A stretch of DNA of 64,000 bases from Oligoflexia bacterium (GCA_016861345.1 BOLD01000001.1:124001-188000); one strand, 5' to 3'; positions 7,547-17,430 are shown, counted from the stretch's first letter. Notes: a model not told the origin generated them from the letters alone. Numbers and translations are program-made.

Positions 7547-7604
7547 TGAAATAAATTGAAATAATCAGTAATTTTATGAAATAATATGCAATATTGTGAA
7601 ATTT
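7547..7604. repeat. Helically phased TGAAATAA direct repeats
   Basis: TGAAATAA starts at 7547, 7557 and 7577, and TGAAATTT at 7597. The offsets of 10, 20 and 20 bases put all four on about the same face of the helix. A further TGAAATTA starts at 7666. The repeats overlap the upstream side of a probable -10 element (TATTAT, 7540-7545) for the leftward receiver gene and lie before the rightward gene at 7699. This suggests an operator with cooperative binding. Confidence 0.6.
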
Positions 7605-7698
7605 CAATGCTTTGTGGCGGTCCTGACGTTTGGCGAGTCTGCTCTTGGGAAAGCTCGTAACACCTTGAAATTATTTGTAGTTATTCTTAGAATAAGGA

Positions 7699-8151
7699 AT
7701 GCCAAAGAGAAAAGTGGACGCTTCTGAAATGGAAGCAAATAAAACTCGCCAGAAGCTAGAAAATACTCCGTTCAAATCGGCCACCGAAATGAATCAGGCT
7801 TCTCACGATATACAAATGCAGGTATGGAAACGCCTTGAATACGCCCGCGTCTTTCAGCAGATGACGGATAACGAAAACTATAGGTTCGTGAAAGATGAAC
7901 TTGAGCAAGGTCTTACCTGTGGCTACGGCGAAGAAGGCACATACCTCGTTCGCGTGTACAGCGAAGGCGTTGGAGTTAAAATTTCAATTAATAAAGACCT
8001 CGTTAAAGAAGTCGAAAAAAGCGAAGGCTTTGTTGAAGCTCTCATCCGTTCAACTTCAGATTCTTTCTCGAAGTCCTACTACCAGATTAAGGGAATGCTA
8101 CCCATTGACAGTGCGGACGTCCAAGATATGACAAAGGCGAAGCAGCGGTAA
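7699..8151 (+). CDS. Hypothetical soluble protein, 150 residues
   Basis: I recognise no family. The product is charged, with no signal peptide or membrane segment. The N-terminal third is polar (MPKRKVDASEMEANKTRQKL) and probably unstructured or helical; the middle has a compact stretch with GEEGTYLVRVYSEGVGVKI. AAGGA abuts the ATG with no spacer, so a downstream start such as Met11 is possible. It is divergent from the receiver/helix-turn-helix pair across the TGAAATAA repeats, so it may share their control. About 100 bases separate it from kdpE on the opposite strand, and these hold a gene fragment. Confidence 0.55.
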   Translation: MPKRKVDASEMEANKTRQKLENTPFKSATEMNQASHDIQMQVWKRLEYARVFQQMTDNENYRFVKDELEQGLTCGYGEEGTYLVRVYSEGVGVKISINKDLVKEVEKSEGFVEALIRSTSDSFSKSYYQIKGMLPIDSADVQDMTKAKQR

Positions 8152-8201
8152 AAGTTAATCCGAAACCAAATTCTCAGGTGGGAATTGCCGAGATTGGCCT
8201 T

Positions 8202-8241
8202 ATTCTTCTTCCGATTCGTAGTCACAAGTGCACAACGCCAA
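8202..8241 (-). pseudogene. Fragment of the Cys-rich protein gene located at 18192-18641
   Basis: These 40 bases align with 18281-18321 with one missing base and one substitution. They correspond to the codons for WRCALCDYESEEE in the intact gene. The missing base shifts the frame and no start or continuation is present, so this is a relic. It sits between the hypothetical gene at 7699 and kdpE. It shows that the Cys-rich gene was once present here or was partly copied. Confidence 0.7.
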
Positions 8242-8259
8242 TAGCACAAATTGAAAACG

Positions 8260-8940
8260 CTAGATTAGGCGGTAACCTACACCAGGTTCCGTCAATATGT
8301 GCTTTGGTTCAGATGGCTTAGCTTCAATTTTTTTTCGCAGCTGATTGATGTAGATGCGCAGATAGTGGCTTTGATCCTTTGCTGTTGTTCCCCAGATCTC
8401 CTTGAGAAGCTGGATTTGCGAGACCACCTTACCATGATCGCGAACAAGCCTCGAAAGGACGGCGTACTCGGTGCCGGTGAGCTTCACAAGCTCGCCTGAA
8501 ATACACACAGTTTTTCTATTCAGATCTACTTTCAGGGAACCAGATTCAAAAATGGGGGTGGCTTCAATCAATCCCGTGTGGCGAAGCGCCACACGAATCC
8601 TAGCTTGAAGTTCTTCGGGTCCGAAGGGCTTGGTTAAATAGTCATCAGCTCCAGCATCGAGCAAGGCGACCTTCGTTCTCTCATCATCAGTCACAGTAAG
8701 CACAATCACTGGAATCGTTGTCCAGGTTCTAAGTTGTTTCAAAACTTCACGTCCGTTTATATCTGGGAGCCCTAGATCGAGAATGACCAAGTTCGGATGA
8801 AAGGACGCGGCCATGTCGATTCCCTCCGCGCCTGTTGAAGCTTCGGCGATGTTGTGACCGGCGTTATTCAAGGCCATTTTTATGACGTTCCGAACAGAAG
8901 CTTCATCGTCTATTACCAAAACTCGTGACTGTTCGCTCAT
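8260..8940 (-). CDS. kdpE: KdpE, response regulator for the Kdp potassium system
   Basis: This is a 226-residue OmpR/PhoB-type regulator. The receiver has VIDDEASV, phospho-acceptor Asp in VILDLGLPD (about residue 55) and the LTKPFG lysine. A winged-helix domain ends in SHYLRIYINQLRKKIE and GVGYRLI. It is phosphorylated by KdpD and activates kdpFABC when potassium is low. The start forms an ATGA overlap with kdpD. T-rich boxes resembling the KdpE operator of Escherichia coli lie ahead of kdpF, the porin and the divergent PAS-like gene. Confidence 0.96.
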   Translation of the reverse strand: MSEQSRVLVIDDEASVRNVIKMALNNAGHNIAEASTGAEGIDMAASFHPNLVILDLGLPDINGREVLKQLRTWTTIPVIVLTVTDDERTKVALLDAGADDYLTKPFGPEELQARIRVALRHTGLIEATPIFESGSLKVDLNRKTVCISGELVKLTGTEYAVLSRLVRDHGKVVSQIQLLKEIWGTTAKDQSHYLRIYINQLRKKIEAKPSEPKHILTEPGVGYRLI

Positions 8941-11627
8941 GGTTTAATCTCCTCCGGTAGCTCTGGTTGCGGCTCAAGAGGAAGGTCTACAATAAAACGC
9001 GAGCCCTGGGGCTCCCTCTTCTCATATCGAACGGTTCCCCTGTGAAGTTCGACAATATTTCTAACAATAGAAAGTCCAAGACCTGTGCCCCCAGGTAGAG
9101 TTCCGGGTACACGGTAAAACTTCTCAAAAACCTGGCTTACATACTCGTCAGGGATTCCGCATCCCTCATCTTCGACAGACACCGAAAAATGCTTACCATT
9201 CGCTCGGACTTTCAAAATAATCTCGGTATTCGCAGGGCTATACTGAGCAGCATTTATTACCAAATTGGCGAGGGCGTGCTCAAACAGCCGAAAATCAAGT
9301 CTTACCAGTGGGAGATCAGGTTGGACATCTACTTTGACCCTGTGAGCTGAAAAGGGTTTTGCGTGCTTCTTTAAGACGACGCCGATGACATCACTTATAT
9401 CCTGCCATTCGAGATTCAAAGCGAGCGATCCGCTTGAAAGTCTGCTCATATCGAGTAAATTCTCGATAACACGGTTGAGGCGTTCGCCGTTTATCTCAAG
9501 ATCTTTGACAATCGTTTTTCCAACCGGATCTGTGACTAAATTATTTTCGAGTGCCGCCGCTGATCCTAAAATTGCAGTAAGCGGAGTGCGTAACTCATGG
9601 GAAATAGAAGAGAGAATTGTCTGCTGAAGCTTTTCAGAATCTTCAAGTCGTTGAGCCTCGGCAATTCTCCGGCTCCAAAAATGTCTTTCTATGGAAAGGG
9701 AGAGCTGACCGACAATGGTGTAAAGTAGATTTTCTTGATCCGGTCCAAGTTTTCTTCCTTTTCTTTCTGGTTTGAATAGAAAAACGCCAATGCCTTCATT
9801 TGCGCCTAATAGTGGAAGGTAGAGGGCGCGGGCTTGCGAAAGCGTTTCCGTAGACCATCCCGCTGCTTTTTTGTTCTGAAAAGTCCAAAGTGCTACGGCG
9901 CGCTCTCGGTCATCAAGTTGAAGGGAGTAACTTTTAGATCCAGAGAAATCCAAAAGTCCATCGCGGCCTTTCAGCACGACTCCGCATTCACCCTCAAGAA
10001 GTTCTCCGATAGTGCTTCTAACCTTATTGATGAACTCTTCCTTGTTGCTACTTTCTGAGATGTCTTTCAGCACGCGGTAGAGAACTTCCATTCGCTCCTC
10101 GCGATCTCGCATAAGCCTCTCGTGAAAACGAATCCGGTTCGTTAGAAAACCCGTAATTACTGCAACGAGGAAATAGGCAAAACACAAAATGATGTCTTCG
10201 GCGGAGGCGATCGTGAAAGTAAACTTTGGATTGATGAAAAGAAAATCCCAAGCCAACGCACTAAAGGCCGCTGCAAAAAGAACAGCTCCAATGCTTCCGA
10301 ACATTCCGACTATCAAAACGACCAGTAGATAAACAAAACCGATCACGCGATAGCCGACGTAGGCTTCGGCAAACGCGCTCAAGAACGTGACCCCAAGAAG
10401 AAACCAGAGAGTGTTCCAGTATTTAATAAATCCTGTCTTTGTACGGTACAGCGAAAGCTCCATCCAGAAGGAGGGTCTTCGGTGAACAAGTCTTTCAAGC
10501 CGGATAACATGGATGTCAACTTCATGACTTTCATCTACCAATCTCTTGAGCAACGATCCGCCTTCAATCACGTCTCGGAACCATCTTCTAGTTGGGCGTC
10601 CGACAATGACTTGAGTGACATTCTTTTGTCGGGCGATGCGCTTAATGGCCGTTGCGAGACTAGTATCGGTAGTCGTTATCACCTCAGCACTCAATTCGCG
10701 GGCGAGATGGAGGTTTTTGATAAGTTGTGCCTGGTCTTCGTCGCTCAGCTTCACGCCAGTGTCGATGTGAACTGCAATCCAGGGGGCTTCAAGATTGTAA
10801 GCAAGTCTTCTTGTGGCACGAATCAGTTTTTCAGAATATGGACTGTGAGAAACCGCAACGAGGAGTCTTTCATTTGTCTGCCAAGGGATATCATTGCGAG
10901 TGACTGAAAATCTTTGAAGATCTTGATCCACACGTTCTGCAGTCATGCGAAGCGCGATTTCCCGTAAAGCTGTGAGACGGTCTTCCTTAAAGAATTTATC
11001 AGCCGCTTCCTTGGCCTTGTCGCCCAGATAAATTTTGCCATCGGCAAGGCGCTTCAGAAGTTCAGATGGTGCAATGTCGACCAGCTCAACCAGAGCAGCC
11101 TGGTCGAGAATACTATCGGGAACTGTTTCCCGAATCCGAATTCCGGTGATCCCTTCGACAGCATCTTTCCGGCTTTCAAGATGCTGAACATTGAGCGCGG
11201 TAAAGACATCAATACCTGAGTCAAGAATTTCTAAAACATCTTGGTAGCGTTTTTCGTGGCGCGATCCAGGAGAGTTCGTATGAGGAAGTTCATCAACGAT
11301 AACGACGTCGGGTTTTATCGACAGAATGGCATCGAGATCTAATTCTTCGATGCGGACTCCTCGATGTTCCATCACTTTTCTCGGAATGACTTCGAGACCT
11401 TGAAGTAGTTCGGCAGTTTCAGAGCGCCCGTGAGTTTCAACCAGTCCGATAGCAACAGAACGTCCTTCAGCCTTCATCCGATGAGCAGCTTTTAGCATGG
11501 CGTAGGTTTTGCCTACGCCCGCAGACATTCCGAGGAAAACGCGGAGTTTTCCCTTAAGCTTTGATTTTGTTTCATCGTCGATGACCTTCAGGAGGGCATC
11601 TGGATCTAGTCTTGATTCGTCGCTCAC
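8937..11627 (-). CDS. kdpD: KdpD, potassium-sensing histidine kinase
   Basis: The 896-residue protein is full length with the standard KdpD layout. The N-terminal KdpD domain has a Walker-type GMSAGVGKT loop near residue 33-41. A universal-stress-protein-like domain follows at about 250-370. Four close membrane segments lie at about 400-500, then a GAF-like region. The kinase core has SSISHELRTPLTA, an N box (NLVINAAQYSP) and GTGLGLSIV. It controls KdpE phosphorylation according to potassium. It lies 16 bases downstream of kdpC in the kdpFABCDE order. Confidence 0.96.
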   Translation of the reverse strand: MSDESRLDPDALLKVIDDETKSKLKGKLRVFLGMSAGVGKTYAMLKAAHRMKAEGRSVAIGLVETHGRSETAELLQGLEVIPRKVMEHRGVRIEELDLDAILSIKPDVVIVDELPHTNSPGSRHEKRYQDVLEILDSGIDVFTALNVQHLESRKDAVEGITGIRIRETVPDSILDQAALVELVDIAPSELLKRLADGKIYLGDKAKEAADKFFKEDRLTALREIALRMTAERVDQDLQRFSVTRNDIPWQTNERLLVAVSHSPYSEKLIRATRRLAYNLEAPWIAVHIDTGVKLSDEDQAQLIKNLHLARELSAEVITTTDTSLATAIKRIARQKNVTQVIVGRPTRRWFRDVIEGGSLLKRLVDESHEVDIHVIRLERLVHRRPSFWMELSLYRTKTGFIKYWNTLWFLLGVTFLSAFAEAYVGYRVIGFVYLLVVLIVGMFGSIGAVLFAAAFSALAWDFLFINPKFTFTIASAEDIILCFAYFLVAVITGFLTNRIRFHERLMRDREERMEVLYRVLKDISESSNKEEFINKVRSTIGELLEGECGVVLKGRDGLLDFSGSKSYSLQLDDRERAVALWTFQNKKAAGWSTETLSQARALYLPLLGANEGIGVFLFKPERKGRKLGPDQENLLYTIVGQLSLSIERHFWSRRIAEAQRLEDSEKLQQTILSSISHELRTPLTAILGSAAALENNLVTDPVGKTIVKDLEINGERLNRVIENLLDMSRLSSGSLALNLEWQDISDVIGVVLKKHAKPFSAHRVKVDVQPDLPLVRLDFRLFEHALANLVINAAQYSPANTEIILKVRANGKHFSVSVEDEGCGIPDEYVSQVFEKFYRVPGTLPGGTGLGLSIVRNIVELHRGTVRYEKREPQGSRFIVDLPLEPQPELPEEIKP

Positions 11628-11643
11628 ACCTTAATTTCTCCTC

Positions 11644-12279
11644 TTATTTACCAGAAGAGTCCAAGGGGTGATTTGGCTGAACTTGATCTTGTTGCGGCTC
11701 TTGGGCTGCTGATTCCGGTATCGGCTTCACTTTATCAAGAGCGCGGTTAAGAGCCAATACATTGACGACTTCTTCGCCCAAAATGCCGAGTTGACGGCCT
11801 TCTAGATGGTCCGTAACAAGCTTTTCCACTTCGTTCTGAGGTATCCCACGAGCTACCGCAACACGTGATACCTGGTACTTTATGGCTGCGAGTGTCTGGT
11901 GAGGGTCAAGGCCACTACCTGAAGCAAAGAGGAGGTGCTGCGGAGGGTCGCCAGCTCCAAGGTTTGCCGCACGAAGTTTCGCGCCACGCTCTTTGGCTGC
12001 ATCCAAAAGACCTTTGGCTGTTGGCCCTGCGTTGGTTCCCCCGGAAGGCAGTGGATTATAAGAAACAGCCGATGGTCTAGGCCAGAAGTATTCTGGCTTT
12101 TCAAAGTTTTGGGCGATAAGGCTCGAACCGCGGAGTAATCCGTCATCATACACAAGCGAGCCGTTGGCTTTATCAGGAAATGCTACTTGCGCTACCATCG
12201 TGACGATTACAGGGTACGCTACACCTAAAACCAGCATTAGAAAAAGTGTTATCCGAATGGAAATCCAAATCTGCTTCAT
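11644..12279 (-). CDS. kdpC: KdpC, potassium-transporting ATPase subunit C
   Basis: The 211-residue protein has one N-terminal membrane anchor (about 9-31). Conserved KdpC blocks follow: SSLIAQNFEKPEYFWPRPSA, YNPLPSGGTNAGPT and ASGSGLDPHQT. The last approximately 25 residues are Gln/Pro-rich (QEPQQDQVQPNHP), a tail beyond the family core. KdpC stabilises the KdpA-KdpB complex in the inner membrane. It lies 12 bases downstream of kdpB. Confidence 0.95.
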   Translation of the reverse strand: MKQIWISIRITLFLMLVLGVAYPVIVTMVAQVAFPDKANGSLVYDDGLLRGSSLIAQNFEKPEYFWPRPSAVSYNPLPSGGTNAGPTAKGLLDAAKERGAKLRAANLGAGDPPQHLLFASGSGLDPHQTLAAIKYQVSRVAVARGIPQNEVEKLVTDHLEGRQLGILGEEVVNVLALNRALDKVKPIPESAAQEPQQDQVQPNHPLDSSGK

Positions 12280-12291
12280 AATAAAACTCCT

Positions 12292-14376
12292 CTACGCAAG
12301 ACCAATCGAAGTGATCACGACGTCGATAACTTTAATTCCGATAAACGGGATAATCACTCCGCCAAGGCCGAAGATAAGAAGGTTGCGGCGTAAGACCTGC
12401 GCGGACCCTTCTGCACGATAAGCTACCCCGCGAAGTGCGAGTGGAATCAAGGCGACAATCACCAGAGCATTAAAGATCACGGCACTCAAGATCGCACTCT
12501 GTGGAGACGCTAAGCCCATGATGTTGAAAACCGAGAGCGGACCTGAGTTCGCGCCCTGAGCGATGTAAACGGAGGCAAAAAGCGCCGGAAGAATGGCAAA
12601 ATATTTTGCAACGTCATTAGCTATGCTGAAAGTCGTAAGGCTTCCGCGAGTCATCAGAAGCTGCTTACCGATTTCAACGATCTCAATGAGCTTAGTTGGA
12701 TTACTGTCAAGATCGACCATATTTCCTGCTTCGCGGGCGGCCTGCGTTCCGGTATTCATGGCGACCCCTACGTCCGCTTGGGCAAGAGCAGGGGCATCGT
12801 TGGTTCCATCCCCAGTCATTGCTACAAGGTGCCCTTTCGCTTGTTCCTCGCGAATTCTTTTGAGTTTTGTTTCTGGAGTTGCTTGTGCCATGAAGTCATC
12901 AACGCCAGCTTCCGCCGCGATAGCTGCGGCCGTCATTGCGTTGTCGCCTGTGATCATGACAGTGCGAATGCCCATTTTTCTGAGTTCGGCGAAGCGTTCC
13001 CTAATCCCGCCTTTGACAACATCCTTAAGGTCGATCACGCCGAGGATTTTTGTTCCGTTCGCAACCACCAGTGGCGTAGCGCCTTTTTTGGCGACATCAT
13101 CGACAATGCGTTTCAAGTCACCAGGAATTTTCCCTCCGGCAGACTGAACGTAGTTTATGATTGAATCAGCCGCACCTTTGCGAATACTCACGGTTTTGCC
13201 GTTTTGACTGAAGTCGATTCCACTCATTCGCGTCTGTGCAGTGAAAGGAACAAATAAAGCTTCGTGAGGCTGGATTGTTTCTGCTCTTAGAGAGAATTTT
13301 TCTTTCGCAAGAACCACAATTGACCGTCCTTCGGGTGTCTCGTCGGCCAAGGATGCAAGTTGAGCTGATTCCGCCAGAGTTTTCGATTCTACGCCCTGAA
13401 CCGGGAGAAAGCTTGAAGCCATGCGGTTCCCAAGGGTGATCGTCCCGGTTTTATCGAGAAGGAGGACGTCGATGTCGCCAGCAGCTTCGACGGCGCGCCC
13501 ACTTGTGGCAATCACATTCTTTTGAATCAGTCGGTCCATTCCACTAATTCCGATCGCGCTCAAAAGGCCCCCAATTGTCGTTGGGATCAAACAAACTAAC
13601 AGAGCGACTAGGACAGGTAAGGTCACAATGCCGGACAGATCTTGCCCAGAAGTCGAAGCCGCGTAATCCATGAAGGGCTTTAAGGTCATAACTGCAAGTA
13701 CGAATATGATCGTAAGTCCTGAGAGAACAATGCTAAGAGCGATTTCGTTTGGGGTCTTTTGGCGCTTCGCTCCTTCAACCAGAGCAATCATTCGATCCAA
13801 AAAGCTGTTTCCAGCCTCGGCGGTGATGCGGATGACAATCCGGTCACTGATCACCCTCGTACCGCCCGTAACAGCACTTCTATCACCACCGGATTCCCTA
13901 ATAACAGGAGCAGATTCGCCCGTGATCGCAGACTCATCAACGCTTGCAATACCCTCAACAATTTCGCCATCCCCAGGAATAACGTCGCCAGCCTCGCAAA
14001 TAACAAGATCACCGAGTCGTAAGCTCGATGCTGAGACACGCGTTTCTACGTCTCCCTGTTTCAAGCGGGCTTCGGTTGAAGTTCGCGTTTTTCGTAAAGC
14101 TTCTGCTTGCGCTTTTCCTCGGCCTTCGGCGATGGCTTCGGCGAAATTCGCAAAGATCACAGTGAACCAGAGCCAGAGTGCGATTTGGATTTCAAAGGAG
14201 GTTGATCCATGACCGATGTTGAAAATCGCGCTCAAGGTGGTCAACATAGCGCCAATCAGAGTCACGAACATCACCGGGTTTCTCATTTGCACCCTTGGAT
14301 GCAGTTTCACAAAAGAATCTTTGATCGCTGGCATCAGGAGTTCGCGGTTAAAAAGACTATTTTCGGTTTTACTCAT
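12292..14376 (-). CDS. kdpB: KdpB, potassium-transporting P-type ATPase
   Basis: The 694-residue P-type ATPase has the phosphorylation motif DKTGTIT, the actuator loop TGES, the hinge [18 protein letters not shown] and the family signature around [20 protein letters not shown]. Membrane segments lie near 30-80, 215-275 and in the last 120 residues. KdpB hydrolyses ATP to drive high-affinity potassium uptake through KdpA. The gene is intact and sits 9 bases downstream of kdpA. Confidence 0.97.
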   Translation of the reverse strand: MSKTENSLFNRELLMPAIKDSFVKLHPRVQMRNPVMFVTLIGAMLTTLSAIFNIGHGSTSFEIQIALWLWFTVIFANFAEAIAEGRGKAQAEALRKTRTSTEARLKQGDVETRVSASSLRLGDLVICEAGDVIPGDGEIVEGIASVDESAITGESAPVIRESGGDRSAVTGGTRVISDRIVIRITAEAGNSFLDRMIALVEGAKRQKTPNEIALSIVLSGLTIIFVLAVMTLKPFMDYAASTSGQDLSGIVTLPVLVALLVCLIPTTIGGLLSAIGISGMDRLIQKNVIATSGRAVEAAGDIDVLLLDKTGTITLGNRMASSFLPVQGVESKTLAESAQLASLADETPEGRSIVVLAKEKFSLRAETIQPHEALFVPFTAQTRMSGIDFSQNGKTVSIRKGAADSIINYVQSAGGKIPGDLKRIVDDVAKKGATPLVVANGTKILGVIDLKDVVKGGIRERFAELRKMGIRTVMITGDNAMTAAAIAAEAGVDDFMAQATPETKLKRIREEQAKGHLVAMTGDGTNDAPALAQADVGVAMNTGTQAAREAGNMVDLDSNPTKLIEIVEIGKQLLMTRGSLTTFSIANDVAKYFAILPALFASVYIAQGANSGPLSVFNIMGLASPQSAILSAVIFNALVIVALIPLALRGVAYRAEGSAQVLRRNLLIFGLGGVIIPFIGIKVIDVVITSIGLA

Positions 14377-14385
14377 AATAAACTC

Positions 14386-16077
14386 CTAAAAAGTGCGCCC
14401 ATTCAGCATGAGAACGTGTTCAACGATTGGGCCAAGGGACAAAGCCGGTAGAAATGTCAGAGCTCCGACAATTAAAATTACCCCGATCAAAAGAACGGCG
14501 AACAGAGAAGTGTCCACTTCAAAAGTTCCAGACGAAGGAGGAGAGATTTTTTTATTTGCAAGACTTCCCGCGACCGCCAAGATTGGCACAATAATGAGGA
14601 AGCGTCCGAATAAAACCGCAAGGCCCAGCATAACATTGTAATAAGGCGTGTTCGCATTAAGGCCTGCAAAAGCACTACCGTTATTGGCCGCCGCCGAAGT
14701 AAAGGCGTAGAGAATTTCCGAGAACCCGTGCGGCCCTTTATTGGCGAGGCTTGTAAGACCTACCGGAAGTACGGATGATAGAGCCGTGCCCAGCAGGATC
14801 GTTGCACATGGAGCGAGAATGGCAAGAACCACCATCATCATCTCCCGCCCTTCGATTTTCTTGCCTAAGTATTCAGGCGTTCTTCCAACCATTAGACCAG
14901 CAAGGAAGATCGTAAGTAGAACGAAAAGTAGCATCCCGTAGAGACCGGCACCCACGCCACCGAAGACGATTTCTCCAAGCATCATATTGAAGATCGCGAT
15001 CCCTCCCGATAGAGGAGAAAGCGATGAGTGCATGGCATTGACACCGCCGCAAGACGCGGATGTCGTCACTGTCGAAAATAAGATGCTATTAAAAATCCCG
15101 AATCGTGTTTCTTTACCTTCCATGACTCCGCTTTGTCCGACAATCGGGTTTTGCGAGTATTCAGAGGCAAGCGAAGCTCCTGTTAAAACAACAAACAACA
15201 TCATCATTACGCCGTAAATCAGCCATCCATGCTTCCTTGCGTTCGTCATGATGCCGAACGTGTATGTGAGGGCTGCCGGAATGATAAAGATAGCAAGCAT
15301 CTGTAGAAAGTTTGAAAGGGCTGTCGGATTCTCGAAGGGATGGGCGGAATTGGCATTGAAGAAGCCTCCTCCGTTCGTGCCGAGAAATTTGATTGAAACT
15401 TGAGAGGCTGCGGGGCCGAAGGGGAGGATCTGTTTTGCACCTTCAAGAGTAACGGCTTCCAAATATGGCGAAAAATTCTGAACTACTCCTTGTGAAACAA
15501 GCACAAGAGCTAAGAGAAAAGCCATCGGTAAAAGGATATAGATTGTCGAGCGAGTAAGATCGACCCAGAAATTGCCAATTCCTTGTGTGGATTTTCTGGC
15601 GATTCCCCTTGCCAGCGCGATGGCTACAGCGATCCCCACGGCGGCGCTCACAAAATTCTGAAATGCGAGCCCGATCATTTGGGTAAGGTAGCTCATTGTA
15701 GTCTCGCCCGCATAGCCTTGCCAGTTGGTGTTGGTAACAAAGCTTGCAGCGGTATTAAAGGCCGAGTGCCAGCTTACACCTGCAAATCCTTGTGGGTTCA
15801 ATGGAAGTCCACTTTGGATCATTTGTAGAAAGAAGAGAACTGCTAAGCCGATGAAGTTGAACGCGAGAAGGGCTAACGCATACTGTTTCCAGTCCATATC
15901 CTTTTTTTCGTCTATCCCGCTCACTCGATAGGTGAGTCGTTCAAGCCAACTAAAAGGTCTATGTATCCATGTTCTTTGACCCTCAAAAATGCGGGCAATA
16001 AATCTTCCGAGAGGAGGAGTCAGTAGCGTCAGAACTCCCACGAACAGAGTGAACTGCAAAATGTCGAAGATATTCAT
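14386..16077 (-). CDS. kdpA: KdpA, potassium-binding channel-like subunit
   Basis: The 563-residue polytopic protein is of standard KdpA length. Conserved regions include NTNWQGYAGETTMSYLTQM, GTNGGGFFNANSAHPFENP, the third filter-like region TTSASCGGVNAMHSSLSPL, and AANNGSAFAGLNANTPYYN. These form the selectivity-filter loops of the potassium-translocating subunit. It starts 8 bases after kdpF with AGGGGA upstream. Confidence 0.97.
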   Translation of the reverse strand: MNIFDILQFTLFVGVLTLLTPPLGRFIARIFEGQRTWIHRPFSWLERLTYRVSGIDEKKDMDWKQYALALLAFNFIGLAVLFFLQMIQSGLPLNPQGFAGVSWHSAFNTAASFVTNTNWQGYAGETTMSYLTQMIGLAFQNFVSAAVGIAVAIALARGIARKSTQGIGNFWVDLTRSTIYILLPMAFLLALVLVSQGVVQNFSPYLEAVTLEGAKQILPFGPAASQVSIKFLGTNGGGFFNANSAHPFENPTALSNFLQMLAIFIIPAALTYTFGIMTNARKHGWLIYGVMMMLFVVLTGASLASEYSQNPIVGQSGVMEGKETRFGIFNSILFSTVTTSASCGGVNAMHSSLSPLSGGIAIFNMMLGEIVFGGVGAGLYGMLLFVLLTIFLAGLMVGRTPEYLGKKIEGREMMMVVLAILAPCATILLGTALSSVLPVGLTSLANKGPHGFSEILYAFTSAAANNGSAFAGLNANTPYYNVMLGLAVLFGRFLIIVPILAVAGSLANKKISPPSSGTFEVDTSLFAVLLIGVILIVGALTFLPALSLGPIVEHVLMLNGRTF

Positions 16078-16085
16078 ACGTTCCC

Positions 16086-16169
16086 CTAAAACTTCTCGGG
16101 GTTAAACAACGTGTAGAACAGGTACCCGAGCACCGCGATTCCGATTAAACCGGCCAAAATAAAATCCAT
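16086..16169 (-). CDS. kdpF: KdpF, small subunit of the Kdp ATPase
   Basis: This 27-codon gene encodes a single hydrophobic helix beginning MDFILAGLIGIAVLGYLFY and ending in NPEKF. The PEKF end is typical of KdpF, which stabilises the KdpFABC complex. AGGAG lies six bases upstream of the ATG. It is the first gene of the kdp operon, 8 bases before kdpA, with a KdpE-like box and promoter just upstream. It is short enough to be missed by standard gene calling. Confidence 0.9.
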   Translation of the reverse strand: MDFILAGLIGIAVLGYLFYTLFNPEKF

Positions 16170-16189
16170 TTTCAACTCCTATCAATTTC

Positions 16190-16225
16190 AAATTAGCGTG
16201 GGCTCGCGTAAAAAAGATGTAAAAA
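16190..16225 (-). promoter_or_regulatory. KdpE-like box and -10 element of the kdpFABC promoter
   Basis: Read leftward, 16225-16207 is TTTTTACATCTTTTTTACG: two TTTTTAC units 11 bases apart, in a T-rich context like the KdpE operator of Escherichia coli. After exactly 11 bases comes TAATTT (16195-16190), a plausible -10 element. The kdpF start is at 16169. The same box occurs three more times upstream of the porin. Confidence 0.75.
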
Positions 16226-16250
16226 TCAACACTTGGCCCTGCGCCGCTTC

Positions 16251-17396
16251 TCAAAATGAGAAAGCCAACGAGGTCGTCACAGTCGTGTTGTCTTTAGTCA
16301 AAGTGCTTTCTTTCAAAAAGACGCTTTCTTTTGCGGCTAAAAAGCGGACCTCATTCCGCCACACCAAACCATCATCAAGAGTTTGGTCAAAGCCGAGCGA
16401 TGCGCCCGTAGCGTTGAAGGACGTAGCTTGTCCCGTGACGATTATAACCTGATCGGCGTCTTCGAAGTGTTCGACACGCAAGGAAACCTTCTGCGTTTCG
16501 TTGAGCTTATAGCGTCCCATCAATGAAGTTCCCCACCAAGAACTGTAATCGGAACTGTCGGGCTTTCTTTGGAAGCCCGCATCAGCCTGTATAATCCACT
16601 CAAGACGCCCGGGATCTCGGCTTTTGAAGATGAGGTTGTGAAAGTGACGGAACTCACCTTTTCGAGGGGCACCATTTAAGTTCGCAGAAACTTCATTTCC
16701 GAACATGGCATTGTAGGCGACTGTCACATACTCAAAATTGTATTCGAGCCCTGTGCCGAGATTTTTATCCTTGTTATTTTCGGAAATGATTTGCCATCCG
16801 TTAGTAACTAGAATCTGAGCAGTCAGTCTATCGGATAGAGTGTGAGTGATTTTTACTCCCGATAGATAGTAGGGAGAATAATCGGCGACAAGTGAGCGCG
16901 TCAGCACCAAGTTGTCTCTGGAAATCCACGACTCCGATCCTACGTGCGCAAAGAAGATGCCGGCATCAACCCACGTGCGTTCGTTAATCGCATAGCCGAT
17001 TTTTGCCTCCTGGATGTGCCTTGAAAGATCGCCGCCACTAACGCTTCCTCGTTTTGGCTCAGACGAATAGTTGCTTTGAACAGAAGTTCCTGCTTGGAAG
17101 GCTAATCGCCCTCTTGTCTTGGGAGAAGTAAGATTCACTTCGACAAAGCCGAGATTGAGGTTGAACTCATTATCCCGTGCTGGTTGAGTCGTGAACGAAC
17201 GATCTCCGCTGGGAGGAGAATTGAAGTCGAAGGCGTATTGTGTGTCGACGAATCCTCCCCAAGTAATTTTCCTTTCAGTCTCCGCAAAAGAAATATTCGG
17301 AGAAAGCAGCACGAGCGCAAATAGAGCAATGATGGAGTTCGCGGTCGTTTCTATTGAATGAATGAAATAGCGTTTTTCGTTTGAGACTGTTCCCAT
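16251..17396 (-). CDS. Outer-membrane beta-barrel porin of the kdp cluster
   Basis: The 381-residue product has a signal peptide ending near NISFA, then a chain of alternating amphipathic strands rich in aromatic residues, ending in TSLAFSF with a terminal Phe. Such a C-terminus is typical of proteins inserted in the outer membrane. Segments such as WGGFVDTQYAFDFN and the TWVDAGIFFAHVGSE region recall the OmpL-like BBP2 porin family; that assignment is by eye. ATG 17396 is chosen because AAGGA lies six bases upstream and the predicted transcript starts near 17424, which excludes an upstream ATG at 17429. It may let potassium or other solutes cross the outer membrane when Kdp is induced. Confidence 0.8.
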   Translation of the reverse strand: MGTVSNEKRYFIHSIETTANSIIALFALVLLSPNISFAETERKITWGGFVDTQYAFDFNSPPSGDRSFTTQPARDNEFNLNLGFVEVNLTSPKTRGRLAFQAGTSVQSNYSSEPKRGSVSGGDLSRHIQEAKIGYAINERTWVDAGIFFAHVGSESWISRDNLVLTRSLVADYSPYYLSGVKITHTLSDRLTAQILVTNGWQIISENNKDKNLGTGLEYNFEYVTVAYNAMFGNEVSANLNGAPRKGEFRHFHNLIFKSRDPGRLEWIIQADAGFQRKPDSSDYSSWWGTSLMGRYKLNETQKVSLRVEHFEDADQVIIVTGQATSFNATGASLGFDQTLDDGLVWRNEVRFLAAKESVFLKESTLTKDNTTVTTSLAFSF

Positions 17397-17430
17397 TTTC
17401 AATCCTTGGTTTATTGATGACGGCCCCATT

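Noticed and set aside
12593..14212. Several long rightward open frames opposite kdpB (12593-13147, 12778-13164, 13670-14212)
   Set aside because: They lie entirely inside kdpB, lack ribosome binding sites and read as low-quality translations of the opposite strand.
17397..17429. Upstream ATG at 17429 for the porin
   Set aside because: It lies upstream of the predicted transcription start and has no ribosome binding site; ATG 17396 has both.
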